From: Trichoplax sp. H2
Taxonomy: Eukaryota > Placozoa > Uniplacotomia > Trichoplacea
Assembly (NCBI GenBank): GCA_003344405.1
Contig: NOWV01000014.1
Coordinates: 310,001 to 374,000 of the forward strand
DNA: 64,000 nt
Reading direction: 5' to 3'
In this document: positions 25,683-36,967 of the stretch, piece after piece
How positions within the stretch are numbered: position 1 is the first letter of the stretch
Layout: each line of letters opens with the position of its first letter
Translations under genes and position numbers: made by a program
Notes under the pieces: generated by a model
Told to the model about the DNA's origin: nothing
The model's database searches: none
Seen by the model: the letters and a program-made list of their open reading frames with translations, nothing else

Positions 25683-25860
25683 TACAGTGTACAGTAATAG
25701 AGTATGGTATATACTGTACACGACAGTATTTGATATATAAAATAAGTCTGTCTGTCCGAGAGTTTCGCCGTACCATGATAGAACTTGTCAGAAAGAATGA
25801 CACAGTGTACAGTCCAATACACGACAGATTATACTGTACCGTACAGTACTGTACACTGTG
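25683..25860. repeat. Interspersed GTAC-rich cluster
   Basis: Groups of ACAGTGTACAGT and TACTGTACCGTACAGTACTG units spread over 178 bp with unique spacers. It is related to the 13.4-kb array but less dense. Confidence 0.7.
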
Positions 25861-26848
25861 CATCTCTTTCCATTTTTCAAAAAATGCGCCGTGAATGAAG
25901 AACAATAGCAAGGGATCAACTACGCAGGCGTTATTTTCTGCAGCCAATAAACGATCTCCAACGGTAAATTATTCGGTACATTTAATTTTTCAAAGTGGAA
26001 ATTGAAATTCCCTATGCAAGTCACCCTCGGTAACATCAATTACTGTAGACAACTTGAGGCGTTGCAACGTTCGACATTTCAACGTTTCAACCGTTTCATT
26101 TCAAACGTCCAATAGGAGTGCAGTAGAGGATGGTGCGCATGTATGCCATTTCAATGAAGTTTAAAACTGGCATTGACAAGTTGCAAAACTGACTACTCTC
26201 AAACTTCAGTACTGAACATACATCGTAGTTACGGTAAGCCAATGTTCCATATAGACTGTCATATACGTCTAGCAGCTTATTGTCTAGAGTTCATTTGTAA
26301 ACTACCCTACTGTACAAGTTTGTACATATCTTGTATACACTTTTAGTAGCTAGAATTAAACTGTCATTTAAAGTAAAAGTTCACCATTAGACTTTAGTGC
26401 TTACTAGCTAGCGCACTTTACAACACATTGGGTCGATCAAGCTCAAATCTTATACACTTATTTTAAATTAATCTCTTATTATTCAATTGAAACGGTAGTG
26501 ATTACTAGTTCTATTCTATTACGTACTGACTACTACAGGACGTCAACTCTGGATATCGGTTAGAACAGTCGTTTTGCCTCAACGTGCTTCTATTTCAAAA
26601 CTTTGGCGTATTTTCAAATTGCAAATATTATTACCAAGGCACAACATCCAGTAAGTAGCATGATGGATATGTGGATATCAATTGGTAGACTACATTCAAA
26701 GTAGTTGTTGTAACTCATTACAGTGTTGTAGTAGGATAAATACGGTGATAAGATCAAGAAGAAATTGTTGTAACCTTTTTATCCGCTAACTGCTAGACTT
26801 GAATCTCGACTGCTTTAGTATATCATTTCATAGAATTATTCTCCGCTC

Positions 26849-26861
26849 ATGGCTAACGAAA
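26849..26861 (+). CDS. CCNF: Candidate first coding exon of cyclin F
   Basis: ATGGCTAACGAAA followed directly by GTAAGTA, a near-perfect donor. It ends in phase 1, which is what the exon at 28392 needs, giving MANEN then KKRIGRATF. The resulting 1.5-kb first intron would hold the poly-C tract and a GTAC cluster. An alternative is ATGTACG|gtaggt at 28111-28117, also phase 1. There is no transcript evidence for either. Confidence 0.35.
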
Positions 26862-27703
26862 GTAAGTACAATATTAAACTGATAATAACGAGTGTCGATT
26901 GACGATTTATTTTACATTAAATCTACTTTTTTATAAAAAACATTTTTGGGGGAAATTTTTGCTAAACGGCTTTACTGTACCTAACGCTCACCCTAAGTCT
27001 GATAGGAGACAAGTGAGCAGAATCCATTCATAGTTCATACATGATTAAACGTGTACTACGGAAACAAAACCGTGGCTCGTAATGACAGTAGAATCATATA
27101 TATTTTATTTTATACATCGCTATTATAATGAACTGTAAATCTACTGTAAGATAAAATTGCAGCAAGGCGTAGAGAAACGTTGATATATTATTTAATGCAA
27201 GGTAGTTGCGAGAACTCCACAACCGTATTCATTAATTATATTAAAATAAGTTATCGTACCGAGTACAGTATAGAAGGCTGCTAACAAAACTAGGTTTTAA
27301 GGAAATGTCACATTAAAGCGGAAATAATTTAAAAATGACAACACCTGTGTATCCTACACTAGTATCTACCGTATATACCACCTCGTCCATTGATTCATGC
27401 AATTTCGAAAAGTGATTGCTAATCTACTAATGTCTTAACGTTAGTTTTACAGTAAAGCATTGCATCGACATAAAGACATATAGCACTGTATTTGTATGAA
27501 GGGAAAAAATTTGTTCTGTAGTGAATTATTCCTATGAGTGCAGTCAAATCATTGAGCTAGCAGTACAACTAGCCTTGCTTTGCTTTTTGTAACAAATCCT
27601 TTTAAAGGCCAATGTTTACCGCACTGAAAAACTTGCTGATTTGCTAATTTGTTGCTAGCTTTGCATTACCGCTCCTGCAGTCTAAAGCGCAGTATTTCAC
27701 TCT

Positions 27704-27716
27704 CCCCCCCCCCCCC
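27704..27716 (+). repeat. Poly-C tract (13 C)
   Basis: An uninterrupted run of 13 cytosines in otherwise AT-rich non-coding DNA. Its length may be assembly-sensitive. A 10-C run occurs at 48842-48851. Confidence 0.9.
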
Positions 27717-28008
27717 ATTTCTTGTACTGTCCATTTTAGTATATTGACTGCTTTTTAATCAAGCCTAGCCTGCGTCACTTCCTTGCAATATTTAGTGGTA
27801 TATCATCACTTTTACAGATTTTGTTATATAGTGTATTAGATAATAGTGTACTATGGTTTGAATATTTGAGCGGAAAACTTGTCTGGTTCGTAATGAAATT
27901 CATGTTTGTCTGTTAATCGGATGAGCTCCCTAAACCTTCACTACTGTAATATGGTATTATTTACCTATGGTAAAGAAATGAATTAATTAATTAAAATATT
28001 AATTCAAT

Positions 28009-28147
28009 ATACAGTACTGACAGTACTGCAGTATCCGTTTGTATTTTTAGTACTGTACAAGTGCATACTGTACTATACACAGTCAGTCCAGCACTACAGT
28101 GTACAGTATCATGTACGGTAGGTACAGTACAGTACAATATACTGTAC
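28009..28147. repeat. GTAC-rich cluster upstream of the cyclin F F-box exon
   Basis: ACAGTACTGACAGTACTGCA and later GGTACAGTACAGTACAATA. Same unit family as the array at 13.4 kb. It lies 245-380 bp before the first secure CCNF exon. Confidence 0.75.
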
Positions 28148-28391
28148 GCCTCCTTTTTCGTCCCACCTACTCTTCGACACTACTGTATCGTATAGGACAG
28201 CACAGTCAATTACATCACCATCCAGTAGTTTACTCAACATGGGCTACCCATAGAGGTAAAAAGGGCTAAACTGCCAGGTTGCCGTTCTGTATGATCGCGC
28301 CAATCAGTACTAAACAATGATTTATTCACTAACTACACTTAACTGACTCATAAATCATGCCCGTTCCTGTTCCATTTCATTGACGATGTAG

Positions 28392-31300
28392 ACAAAAAAA
28401 GAATTGGTCGCGCTACCTTCAAGCGTCGCCGAATTTGCCATATCCTAAATTTACCTGAAGAGCTACTGGTTATCCTATTTCAAAATCTATCTATTCGCGA
28501 TTTAGCTAAATTACGACGGGTAAGATGTTTCATTCAAATTGGACTATTAAACACAGTATAGACGTATTTATTGGGGTAATTAATATACTGTATTATTTGA
28601 TTTGATTGAAATTTTGGTAGGTTTGCACACGTTTTAACGACGTCATCAGTAACTGCCCAAGTCTATGGAGATGTGCAAACTTTCATGGTGTCTGGCCATC
28701 AGTTGACAATCTACTGGCTATGAAACGGTATGAAAGTTTATACACCATTCACACCAATAGAATTTTCTTATATTTATATCAATCCTCATTATATTAAATT
28801 TTGTTTCTACCTGTAAAGGGCTGCTCAAGTTGGCAATATCCAGGCTTTAGTGAAACTGGCCATTGCTTATTTATATAGCGAGGGGTGTAAGTCTCAATAT
28901 TAAAACTAAAACTTATTCAATAAGTAACATCATTCGGTACCTGCACAGTTGATAAAAACTAAACTGATATTAAATTAATTGTCTTACCTGTTGTAAAAAG
29001 ATTATCTGAATAATGATACATTTATTCTTGACCTACACGATTGCCATAATTTTCAGTCTAACTTGGAAGATTTGATAACGATTGTTATTTCAGCTGCGAT
29101 TAAATCACTTTCCAAGTACACATCAAGTTTTTGTTGATTTTTGAAATTTGTTGTGTGATTCCATAGACCATAACGTAACGCGAAAGTGACATCATTTAAT
29201 CAATTTAAAAGAGTATTTAAGGACTATAGCCCCTGATTATTTGTATCTTATTTTTGGAAAAAAATTAGTACCTGATGAAGGCATTATCAATGCAAGCCGA
29301 GCTGCAGAGTATTTTTGGATGCTCGAAGAAAAATGTAAGGGTATTGGTCCGATCATTTGGTTGTTTATCAGACCACCCTGGGCTCCTACTGCAAATGGCA
29401 ACTGTATCAAGGAATGTGTCTTCACCGAAATTAACGAATACTGCCAAATCGATGTACGTGTAGCACTTAAAACTATAGCGATATAATAAACTACTTTGCA
29501 ATACTGATGCTAATAATTAGTAAAGTTGTCAGAATAAGCAATAGCCGATTATTATATTCTAACTATTTTCACTTAAATCATCTATTTAACCTCATTTCCT
29601 GACAGGGCGTAACCAATTCCTTGTATTATGATGTTGCTAAAACATACAGTTTACAAGAAGTATGTTGTTCTTCATTAAAATTATAGCTTAAGTTCGATAT
29701 TACTTAAAAATGACTTAAAACCATGACTCCTACGTAGTTTATTATTTAAACTGCTTCTATTTTAACAAATAGTCTACAATCTATAAGTGAATGTTATATT
29801 ATACATACTATGCTGAAAGGCAAAACTTATTTTTCTGTAAAAGGGGGCAGATAAAGCTAAAATTGTGGAATTATTCGCTATTGCCGCCGAAAAAGGTTGT
29901 CCGGAGGCCTCTCTGGAACTTTGGAAAACGAAAGATCGGGAAAAGGTACTACTGTTATAACGTTCGTAATTTCTAAATTTCATTCGTATAGCTAGTTACT
30001 TGCATGAAGTATTCATCTAGAAAAATTATAAAAAGGTTTAAAGATCTGTTTTTAGGTATATCTATTTATCGACTCATTTATGAAAATTTAACAGGTGATC
30101 GATCCTGGCTATTATATTGAAGCTGCCAGACGCATACGTGAAATTGCAAACACGGGATGTCTGGAAGCTCAGGTATAATACTCTTAAAATTACAAAAGTA
30201 ATATTTTGGCGCTTGTTTAAGATTGAATTTTGATATTAGCATATATATTAATATCTTTACTTCTTCGTTCTCTTTGTTTCCGATAATAACCGTTAAAATA
30301 TCAAAAATGAACGTGCCTTCTATGTTCTATGTACATGTATGGTTACAGTTGGAGTTATGTTTGATATACGCTAAAAAAAAATTTACTGGCGTTAATCGAA
30401 ATCAAGCGACTGCTTACGTTCGAAAGGTTAGCCTTACACTTACTGAAGTTGTCTTCTCAAAGTAGCACTTATATTTTTACAAAATAACTGTTTTTGATTA
30501 GATGGTAGAAAGCTGTCGAAATATTAACATAAAATTAGTTAACAGAATTCAATTGGAATTGAACGATAGAATGAGGTATATCAACTTATTTTACATACGC
30601 ACACATCATAATTTCAGAAACTTGATTAATATATTTATAAAGGCGTACAAATATAATTAAATTAACATACTACGCTTTAATTATATAGGTATATACTTAT
30701 AGATTGGCTTGTTGAAGTAGCTGAAATGAAGGTAATTAAGCGAATTAATCATTTTATCTGCACACGTTGTTATAATCATTCAGCTTTGCCATACTCGTAC
30801 TATACATCTGATTCGAATATAATTTACTTTTCATTATTTTAGGAATTTTCTAGTGAAATGCTCTGTAATGCAATTGACTTAGTTGATCGCTATCTTGAAA
30901 TCAATCCTATACCGAGAAGTAACTTGCAGTTACTAGGTATTTCCTGTATGGTTATAGCCTCAAGGTTGGTTAAGGTATTAATGATTTCGTTCAATTTTGA
31001 TAAAAATCTAATAAAACCGTTTTGTGCAATCATGTTAAGATATCACTGTGTAGATATCATGACCATTCGTGAAGCAGCATGGTTAACGGATAATACTTAT
31101 AAATATGATGAAGTAGTTAGGTATGGTAAATTAATAATTCAGATAACATTGGCACTTAGATAGCGTTGTACTCAATCGATTATATGCTCTTCATTTTAGA
31201 ATGATTGGAGAAGTTTTTGCTGCTGTCAACGGAGAAATTCGCGTAAGTTCATTTAGTAATATAGCTAATGTCTGGATTCTGCTCAGAAAATGCTTTTAAC

Positions 31301-32916
31301 GTGATGTTATCGCTTTTATAAAATAGACCCCAAGTGCGTTCGATTACTTGAAGATTTTTTGTACGATTTCAGAAGTTAGCCAGAAATGTACATATTTAGC
31401 TAGCTTCATACTAGAACTCAGTTGGCTCTTCTTAGAGAATAGCAGGTTTGACTTTTGTTATATTTTTACCATTGATACAGTATACAAAAGCTAATTTCAG
31501 AGTAAAGTAGACAGTATTCATCTTTTAGACCTCATTATTTGCCATTGGTTACATTTCTTTTATAGATACAAATCAGCTGTTAAGGCCGCTGCTTCGTTAC
31601 TTCTTGCCAGAGTGCTTATTATGGGAAATGGTATGTCGATGATTTGATGTGGTTAGCACAATTTTCTTAGTTCTAAAATAGTAAAATTATATGTTGATAG
31701 AATTACCATGGACTGAAGAGTTAAAAAGTTATACAGGATTAAGCCTCGAAGATCTCTCTTCATGCGTTTTGCATCTGTATAAAAAATGGTATCTTAAATT
31801 GCTTATTCAACTATTCTTATCTTACTAAAAAAGTTCGCATAGTACTGATTATGGGATAAACGTTGCATTCTCTAATTTTATAGTTTAGCTGAAAAACCTC
31901 CTAAAGATTATTATAATTCGGAAGTTAAATCTGTACATAATAGGTAAATAGTCTGTACACAACTTCGATTTTAATCGTCCGCTTGTCTGATTATTTTATT
32001 AGCTTATGACGGAGATAATTTATTTTTATTGTAGGTATAGCGGTCCCAATAAGTATAATGTAGCCGAAACAGACGTAAGATAGACTTAGCAACCGTAATT
32101 GAATTTATTCTTTATATCTATTTAATGGCAACTGTTATCTTTATTGATATACTTTACAATTTATGAAAACAATAGATACCTAGCCTGGAAGTAATCGCAA
32201 AAATCCTACTCGTAAGCGATTTATCGTCATTTATTGAAAACGAAAGTATGGAAGATACGAGCTGTCAACAAATTGACAAATCAAAATGCCTTCAGACATT
32301 AAGCTTTGATGACGATGTTGATAGTACTATCCATATGTCGTCAAGTGAAAGTTCCATGTCATTTAGCGAGTGTTCCAATGACATTTCGGATACATCATTA
32401 TACGCTGAAAATGATAGGAAATTATGTGAAACTGCACCATTGTCTCCATTTAACAATGAAATTGAGACTTTATATACTGATCAATTTGGCGATGGAGCCA
32501 TCATATCGGAAGCAAAGCCTAAATTCGACGGTGCAGTTGATATTGCAGAGAGTAACATGAACGAGAGATTAACAGGGAATGATTTTGTACAGACAGATGC
32601 TTGTAATGCTGATGCATTATTTGAAGAAAATTATGAACTACTATCTAGACCGTTAACTTCGCCGGAATTTTATTACAACGAAGGCTGTAAAGGACGGCAG
32701 CTAGATATAGACAATGGACACCAGTTTAACGCTTTTTCAACTGACAACTTCGATGACCTTTCAAACAAAGATAGTAGGGCAGGCTTCATTCCAATATCGG
32801 AAATTGACGCCAGATGTAATAATAAGCTAAAAATTTCGTTTTCGAGCAATGGCTCATTACCACATGATCAGAATCAAACTTTAGACTGTAAAGGGCATAT
32901 GCCATTTCTAGAATAA
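28392..32916 (+). CDS. CCNF: Cyclin F (F-box and cyclin-box protein, SCF substrate receptor)
   Basis: Nineteen phase-consistent exons: 28392-28519, 28621-28727, 28819-28886, 29269-29453, 29606-29659, 29844-29945, 30095-30172, 30349-30426, 30502-30575, 30689-30731, 30843-30964, 31040-31120, 31200-31242, 31327-31445, 31566-31630, 31701-31788, 31884-31943, 32035-32074, 32176-32916. With the candidate start exon the protein is about 762 residues (human 786). The F-box is LNLPEELLVILFQNLSI. Sel1-like helical repeats follow (GPIIWLFIRPPW is diagnostic). The cyclin box keeps the hydrophobic patch MRYILIDWLVEVAEMK and IREAAWLTDNTYKY. The last exon is a 247-residue acidic, Ser-rich tail. Cyclin F binds Skp1-Cul1 and recruits substrates by its cyclin box for ubiquitylation in S/G2. 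No in-frame ATG precedes the F-box in the first exon listed. Confidence 0.94.
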
Positions 32917-34067
32917 TATACTCCTATATTGTAAATTTCAACTTTGCGGTGCAACTAGGAAATAGTTTTTTTGATAACAGGTCTAATACACCTTAGTTAA
33001 AAAGCTTATATATAAAATGTGCTTTTCTTATTTGTAAGAAATTTAACTGCTTTAGCAATGTTATTCTATAACACAAAATTACGATAATATTCATGATCTC
33101 TCGCCCGTACGATTTAATTATTGTTTGATAAAATTTTTGTTATTGTGCTGAAAATGAATATAATTTAGCGCAGTGGATTGAATTTAGACAAACTATCTAT
33201 TCATCTTTTTTCTATCCAAAATGTGCATGTATAATAGTCGATTGTAATCCGTCCAGCAATATCCTTTAGTAATGCTAGGAATGTGATCTAATTTATGCTA
33301 CGGAATTTTTCTGTAATATGTAAGGTATTAGGACTTGAATATTTATCAATTCGACAATTTTATAAGTTGAGTCTTGAAGTGCTGTACAGTGCTTTGCTTT
33401 TCGATATCTGCTCGTCTTTTGCTGCACCATTTTATTGCTTAATATAAACAGCGAAATAGGGTACTACCGAATTTGTATGCATTGATGATTGTGATGTTGT
33501 ATTATATTGTATAAATGTATTGTGTATAGGCCAAATTTATTAAAGCGGTGTTCTTTACTTTGCAAGCTCTATAGATCATTAACATGCATTAAGGTATGCT
33601 TGATAATTTGACTGCAATAGTTGTATCTGTTATAAAATCTCTGGAATAGCCTATTTCAGTCTTGTAAAATGCTTCGCCGGTAACAAAAAAGTATCTGCAC
33701 TATATATTTATAGACCGTACTTTGCGTATTGATTGTTTCTCCATCACTACCTCCTATTGGAAGTACCATTAGTAACTCATGTGCGGAACTCAAAGTTTTT
33801 CTAAAAGCAGGTTTTGAAGATCCGTGCTTAATCTGATTGTTTAGCTCATTTAAATGATAGTGCTATTATTACCATCTAAAGATTCATACTTGTTTGATAC
33901 ATTAGCAGTAAACGCAAAAAATTTAACGCTGGTAAACGTGTATAATAATAATTATTATTATTATTCAGTAATGAAAAAGATTCATTCATATATAATACAG
34001 TACATTAATGTTATATGTAAAAAATTTAATTTAATCCAGTAACCATGTATAATCATAAATCATTCAT
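32917..34067. other. Convergent intergenic region, CCNF/YARS2
   Basis: 1.15 kb between the two stop codons, presumably both 3' UTRs. A short TAA/ATT trinucleotide run lies near 33944-33966. Nothing else was seen. Confidence 0.5.
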
Positions 34068-36967
34068 TTAGTCGGCCCAATAAATAAGCCGATAGTTTTT
34101 CTTTCCTGCAATAAAAAACAACCTCTTAACACAGTTTAACACAACTCGTATACGTATATAAGATCAAACATGTATGCAATACCTGTCCTGACCACTGTGA
34201 TCCTGCCATCTAATCTCCGGATATCACTTTCTACTTTGGCTTTATAATCCGTAATTTTCGTATCGTTAACGTAAAAACCGCCGCTTTCTATTAATTTTCG
34301 ACCTTGATCTTTAGTTAAAAGAGGCAATACATATCAAACCATAGATACATATATGTTATTACTATAATCCATACATTAATTCGTTGAAAAATGATGCAAA
34401 ATAATCTAATGAACTACAATTATTATCGTACAGGGGTCTTGCTCTGTTGATCAAAACATTGGTATCACTTACAAACTAATATTCGAGCTTAGTAGATCAT
34501 ACGAATTGGGTCGGAATATACAGTAATACTTGGACAAGTGACAACATCAACATTTCGATTAATTTCTCTCAGTATAACTATGGTGTAGCTAAGAGTTAGA
34601 TTGTAAGCTACATTTAATACGACGTGCCGTAGGCTATGAACCTCGGTGAATGAGGATACTCTGTTGGAGTACGGATGCTTATACGTAATAGGTCTATTAT
34701 AGTCAGTCAATTGTAACCCCTGTATTTGAAAACCGGGTAGAATAATGCTATGCAGATTCTAGAGTAAATACACACATAACTTTAGAGAATTTTTTAGTAA
34801 CTCTTTTCTATAGCTGTGTTCGGCTAATAAGAGAGATGTAGTAGTTTCAGTCTAGGTAAGAGCCTATCGCTTATTTTAATAAATCTTTCATTTCAAAAAA
34901 TCTCAAAGTCTTGATTTTTATATCATCACAAGTATACGTATATAACATGATTCTTAAATGTCACACGAGAACGAATTAATCTCTTACTGAAAGATGGAAC
35001 AGCACCACAATTCAATGCTAGTTCGGCCATGTTTCGTGACTTATCCCATTTAAGTTGAATATTCGGTACATCACGTAGAATCTGCTGTAGTTTATTTGCT
35101 AGAAAATCGATAAAAATATAAAGACTAAGATAAAAATAGTAATAACTTAAATAAAACCGTAAACATAAAAATGAAGTGAAATAGAACTAACTGGATTTGT
35201 TATTTAGATTATTGGGATTTCCGTACAGAACCTCTGTAGCATCACAAGCTTCTTGCATACAGTCCTCTAAAGGAATAAGCATTCTTGTTATGAAGCATCA
35301 GATAAGGTTGAAATCATTTATTCTTTACAAGAATCTTAATATAGTATGCTTATTACCGCCATGGACAAGTCTGGTAACTTCATTTGCTAATATTTTTGTG
35401 CCATATCGTTCTTCAGGTTTCTCCTGTTTTCCATATCAACAAAACGATATCGTTACTTTACACCTGTTTAAGTTTCGTTAAAAAATTTTGTATATAATAG
35501 TGTTCGTGATTGATATCATACCAAGTGTCTAGCTACAATGTTGCGAATGTCGTTGACCGGTATAAAGGTAAAAATTTTTAAGAACTTTTCCACGTCTGCA
35601 TCTTCCGTTCTCATAAAATACTAGAGCAAGAAGATCTCATTCTTAGGCAGTATAAATAGACTTACAATCGCGAAACTTGGGCCTTGAAGTGTTAGCAAAC
35701 CTGATAGAATTCATAAAGTGACGTTTTAGCACGTGATAACCAAATGGCATTGCCAAGACTTTTTCCTAATTTCTCTCCGCTAGCATTTGTCAAGAGAGGG
35801 ACAGTTAGGCCTAGTCGTAACATAATTACATAAACTTAGTTGCGTTTCCAGGCTTTGTACAAGAAAGACCTTATGATTTTGCATTTTATTAATCCGAAAT
35901 GATTTGGCAAGAAATAAAATAAATGATGAGCTAAAATTCATACCATGAACTCGTTTTCCATCAACTTTGTGGATAAATTCACAACCAGCTACAATATTAC
36001 CCCATTGATCACTTCCTCCCACCTGCAAGATCGATAAGGTAAGTAAACAGCTTTCGATTCACAGTTAAATTTTGAAAATCTTTGGAGACTATTAATTTAG
36101 TTTATTTAGTCTAACTTGAATGTGACAATTGCGCTCGGCACACATCCTCTGAAAGTCGTAAGCTTGGAATACTTGATAAAAAAATTCAGTTAAACACATG
36201 CCTTCCGGGCTATTCAATCTTTGCTTAACACTGATAATAATAATAATAAAAAAGATTGTTATTGAGAATTAACATTACATTAACCGATCCATGATACATT
36301 ATAATCAGTCATATTAGCCATCTTACCTATCCCTGGATAACATAGCTCCCATCCGAAAGTGTCGTCCAACAGATGATAAAAAATTGACAATATTAAAGTT
36401 TTCGTACCATGTAGCATTATTTAAAATAACATCACCGAAATTTCTACGAGTATAAAAAAAACCTCCTTCAATATATCGCGTGTGAAAGAAAGTCAATATT
36501 ATATGCGTATCTTCATGCATAATTATCCGATCGGTATTGTAAAATGCACAACATATACCTGGATTGTTTAAATAATAATTGATCCTTATCCGACCACATA
36601 TTAAAATCATTATGGAGTAAATCTGAAATCTGACATTGAATTTCTTGTACATTATGTGTTACGGTATTTATCGACAACGGATCGCGTTCCTTTAATCTAC
36701 CGCTGGGATCACCAATGAGACCAGTTGAACCTCCAATCTAGAGCGAATGCTAGACGTCAATTTAAATGCATAGATACACCACAATCTGCATCTTTTACAT
36801 ATTTATTCTTCCGTTTAAATTACAACACTTACAACGAAATATGGGATATGTCCAGCTCTACGTAGATGCAGTAAAGTCATTATCGTTACTAGATTACCAA
36901 CATGTAAACTTTCAGCCGTAGGGTCTATTCCAGCATATGCAGACCTATCCGGACTTTGCAGGTGCTC
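34068..36967 (-). CDS. YARS2: Mitochondrial tyrosyl-tRNA synthetase (12 exons; N-terminal exon(s) not located)
   Basis: Exons 5' to 3' on the minus strand: 36833-36967, 36559-36737, 36327-36443, 36116-36230, 35944-36022, 35701-35810, 35522-35620, 35357-35423, 35192-35266, 34988-35098, 34183-34308, 34068-34105. Phases agree, giving 416 residues plus a missing N-terminus (human 477). The class I signature 1 is LHVGN (HIGH-type) in [14 protein letters not shown], and signature 2 is KLGKS in [14 protein letters not shown]. Also seen are GHFRMG-type [12 protein letters not shown] and the tyrosine/tRNA pocket [10 protein letters not shown], plus a C-terminal S4-like RNA-binding tail ending [11 protein letters not shown]. 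It charges mitochondrial tRNA-Tyr. The organellar subtype rests on overall similarity to YARS2 rather than cytosolic YARS1. A presequence-like ATG exon at 37275-37325 (minus) has a fitting phase, but the conserved segment between it and 36967 is missing. Confidence 0.92.

Larger units (their letters stand above)
24229..26848. other. Intergenic region TPMT-like gene to cyclin F
   Basis: 2.6 kb with no gene recognised. It holds two GTAC clusters (below). The minus ORF at 25555-25947 partly translates these repeats and has no recognisable motif. Confidence 0.5.
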
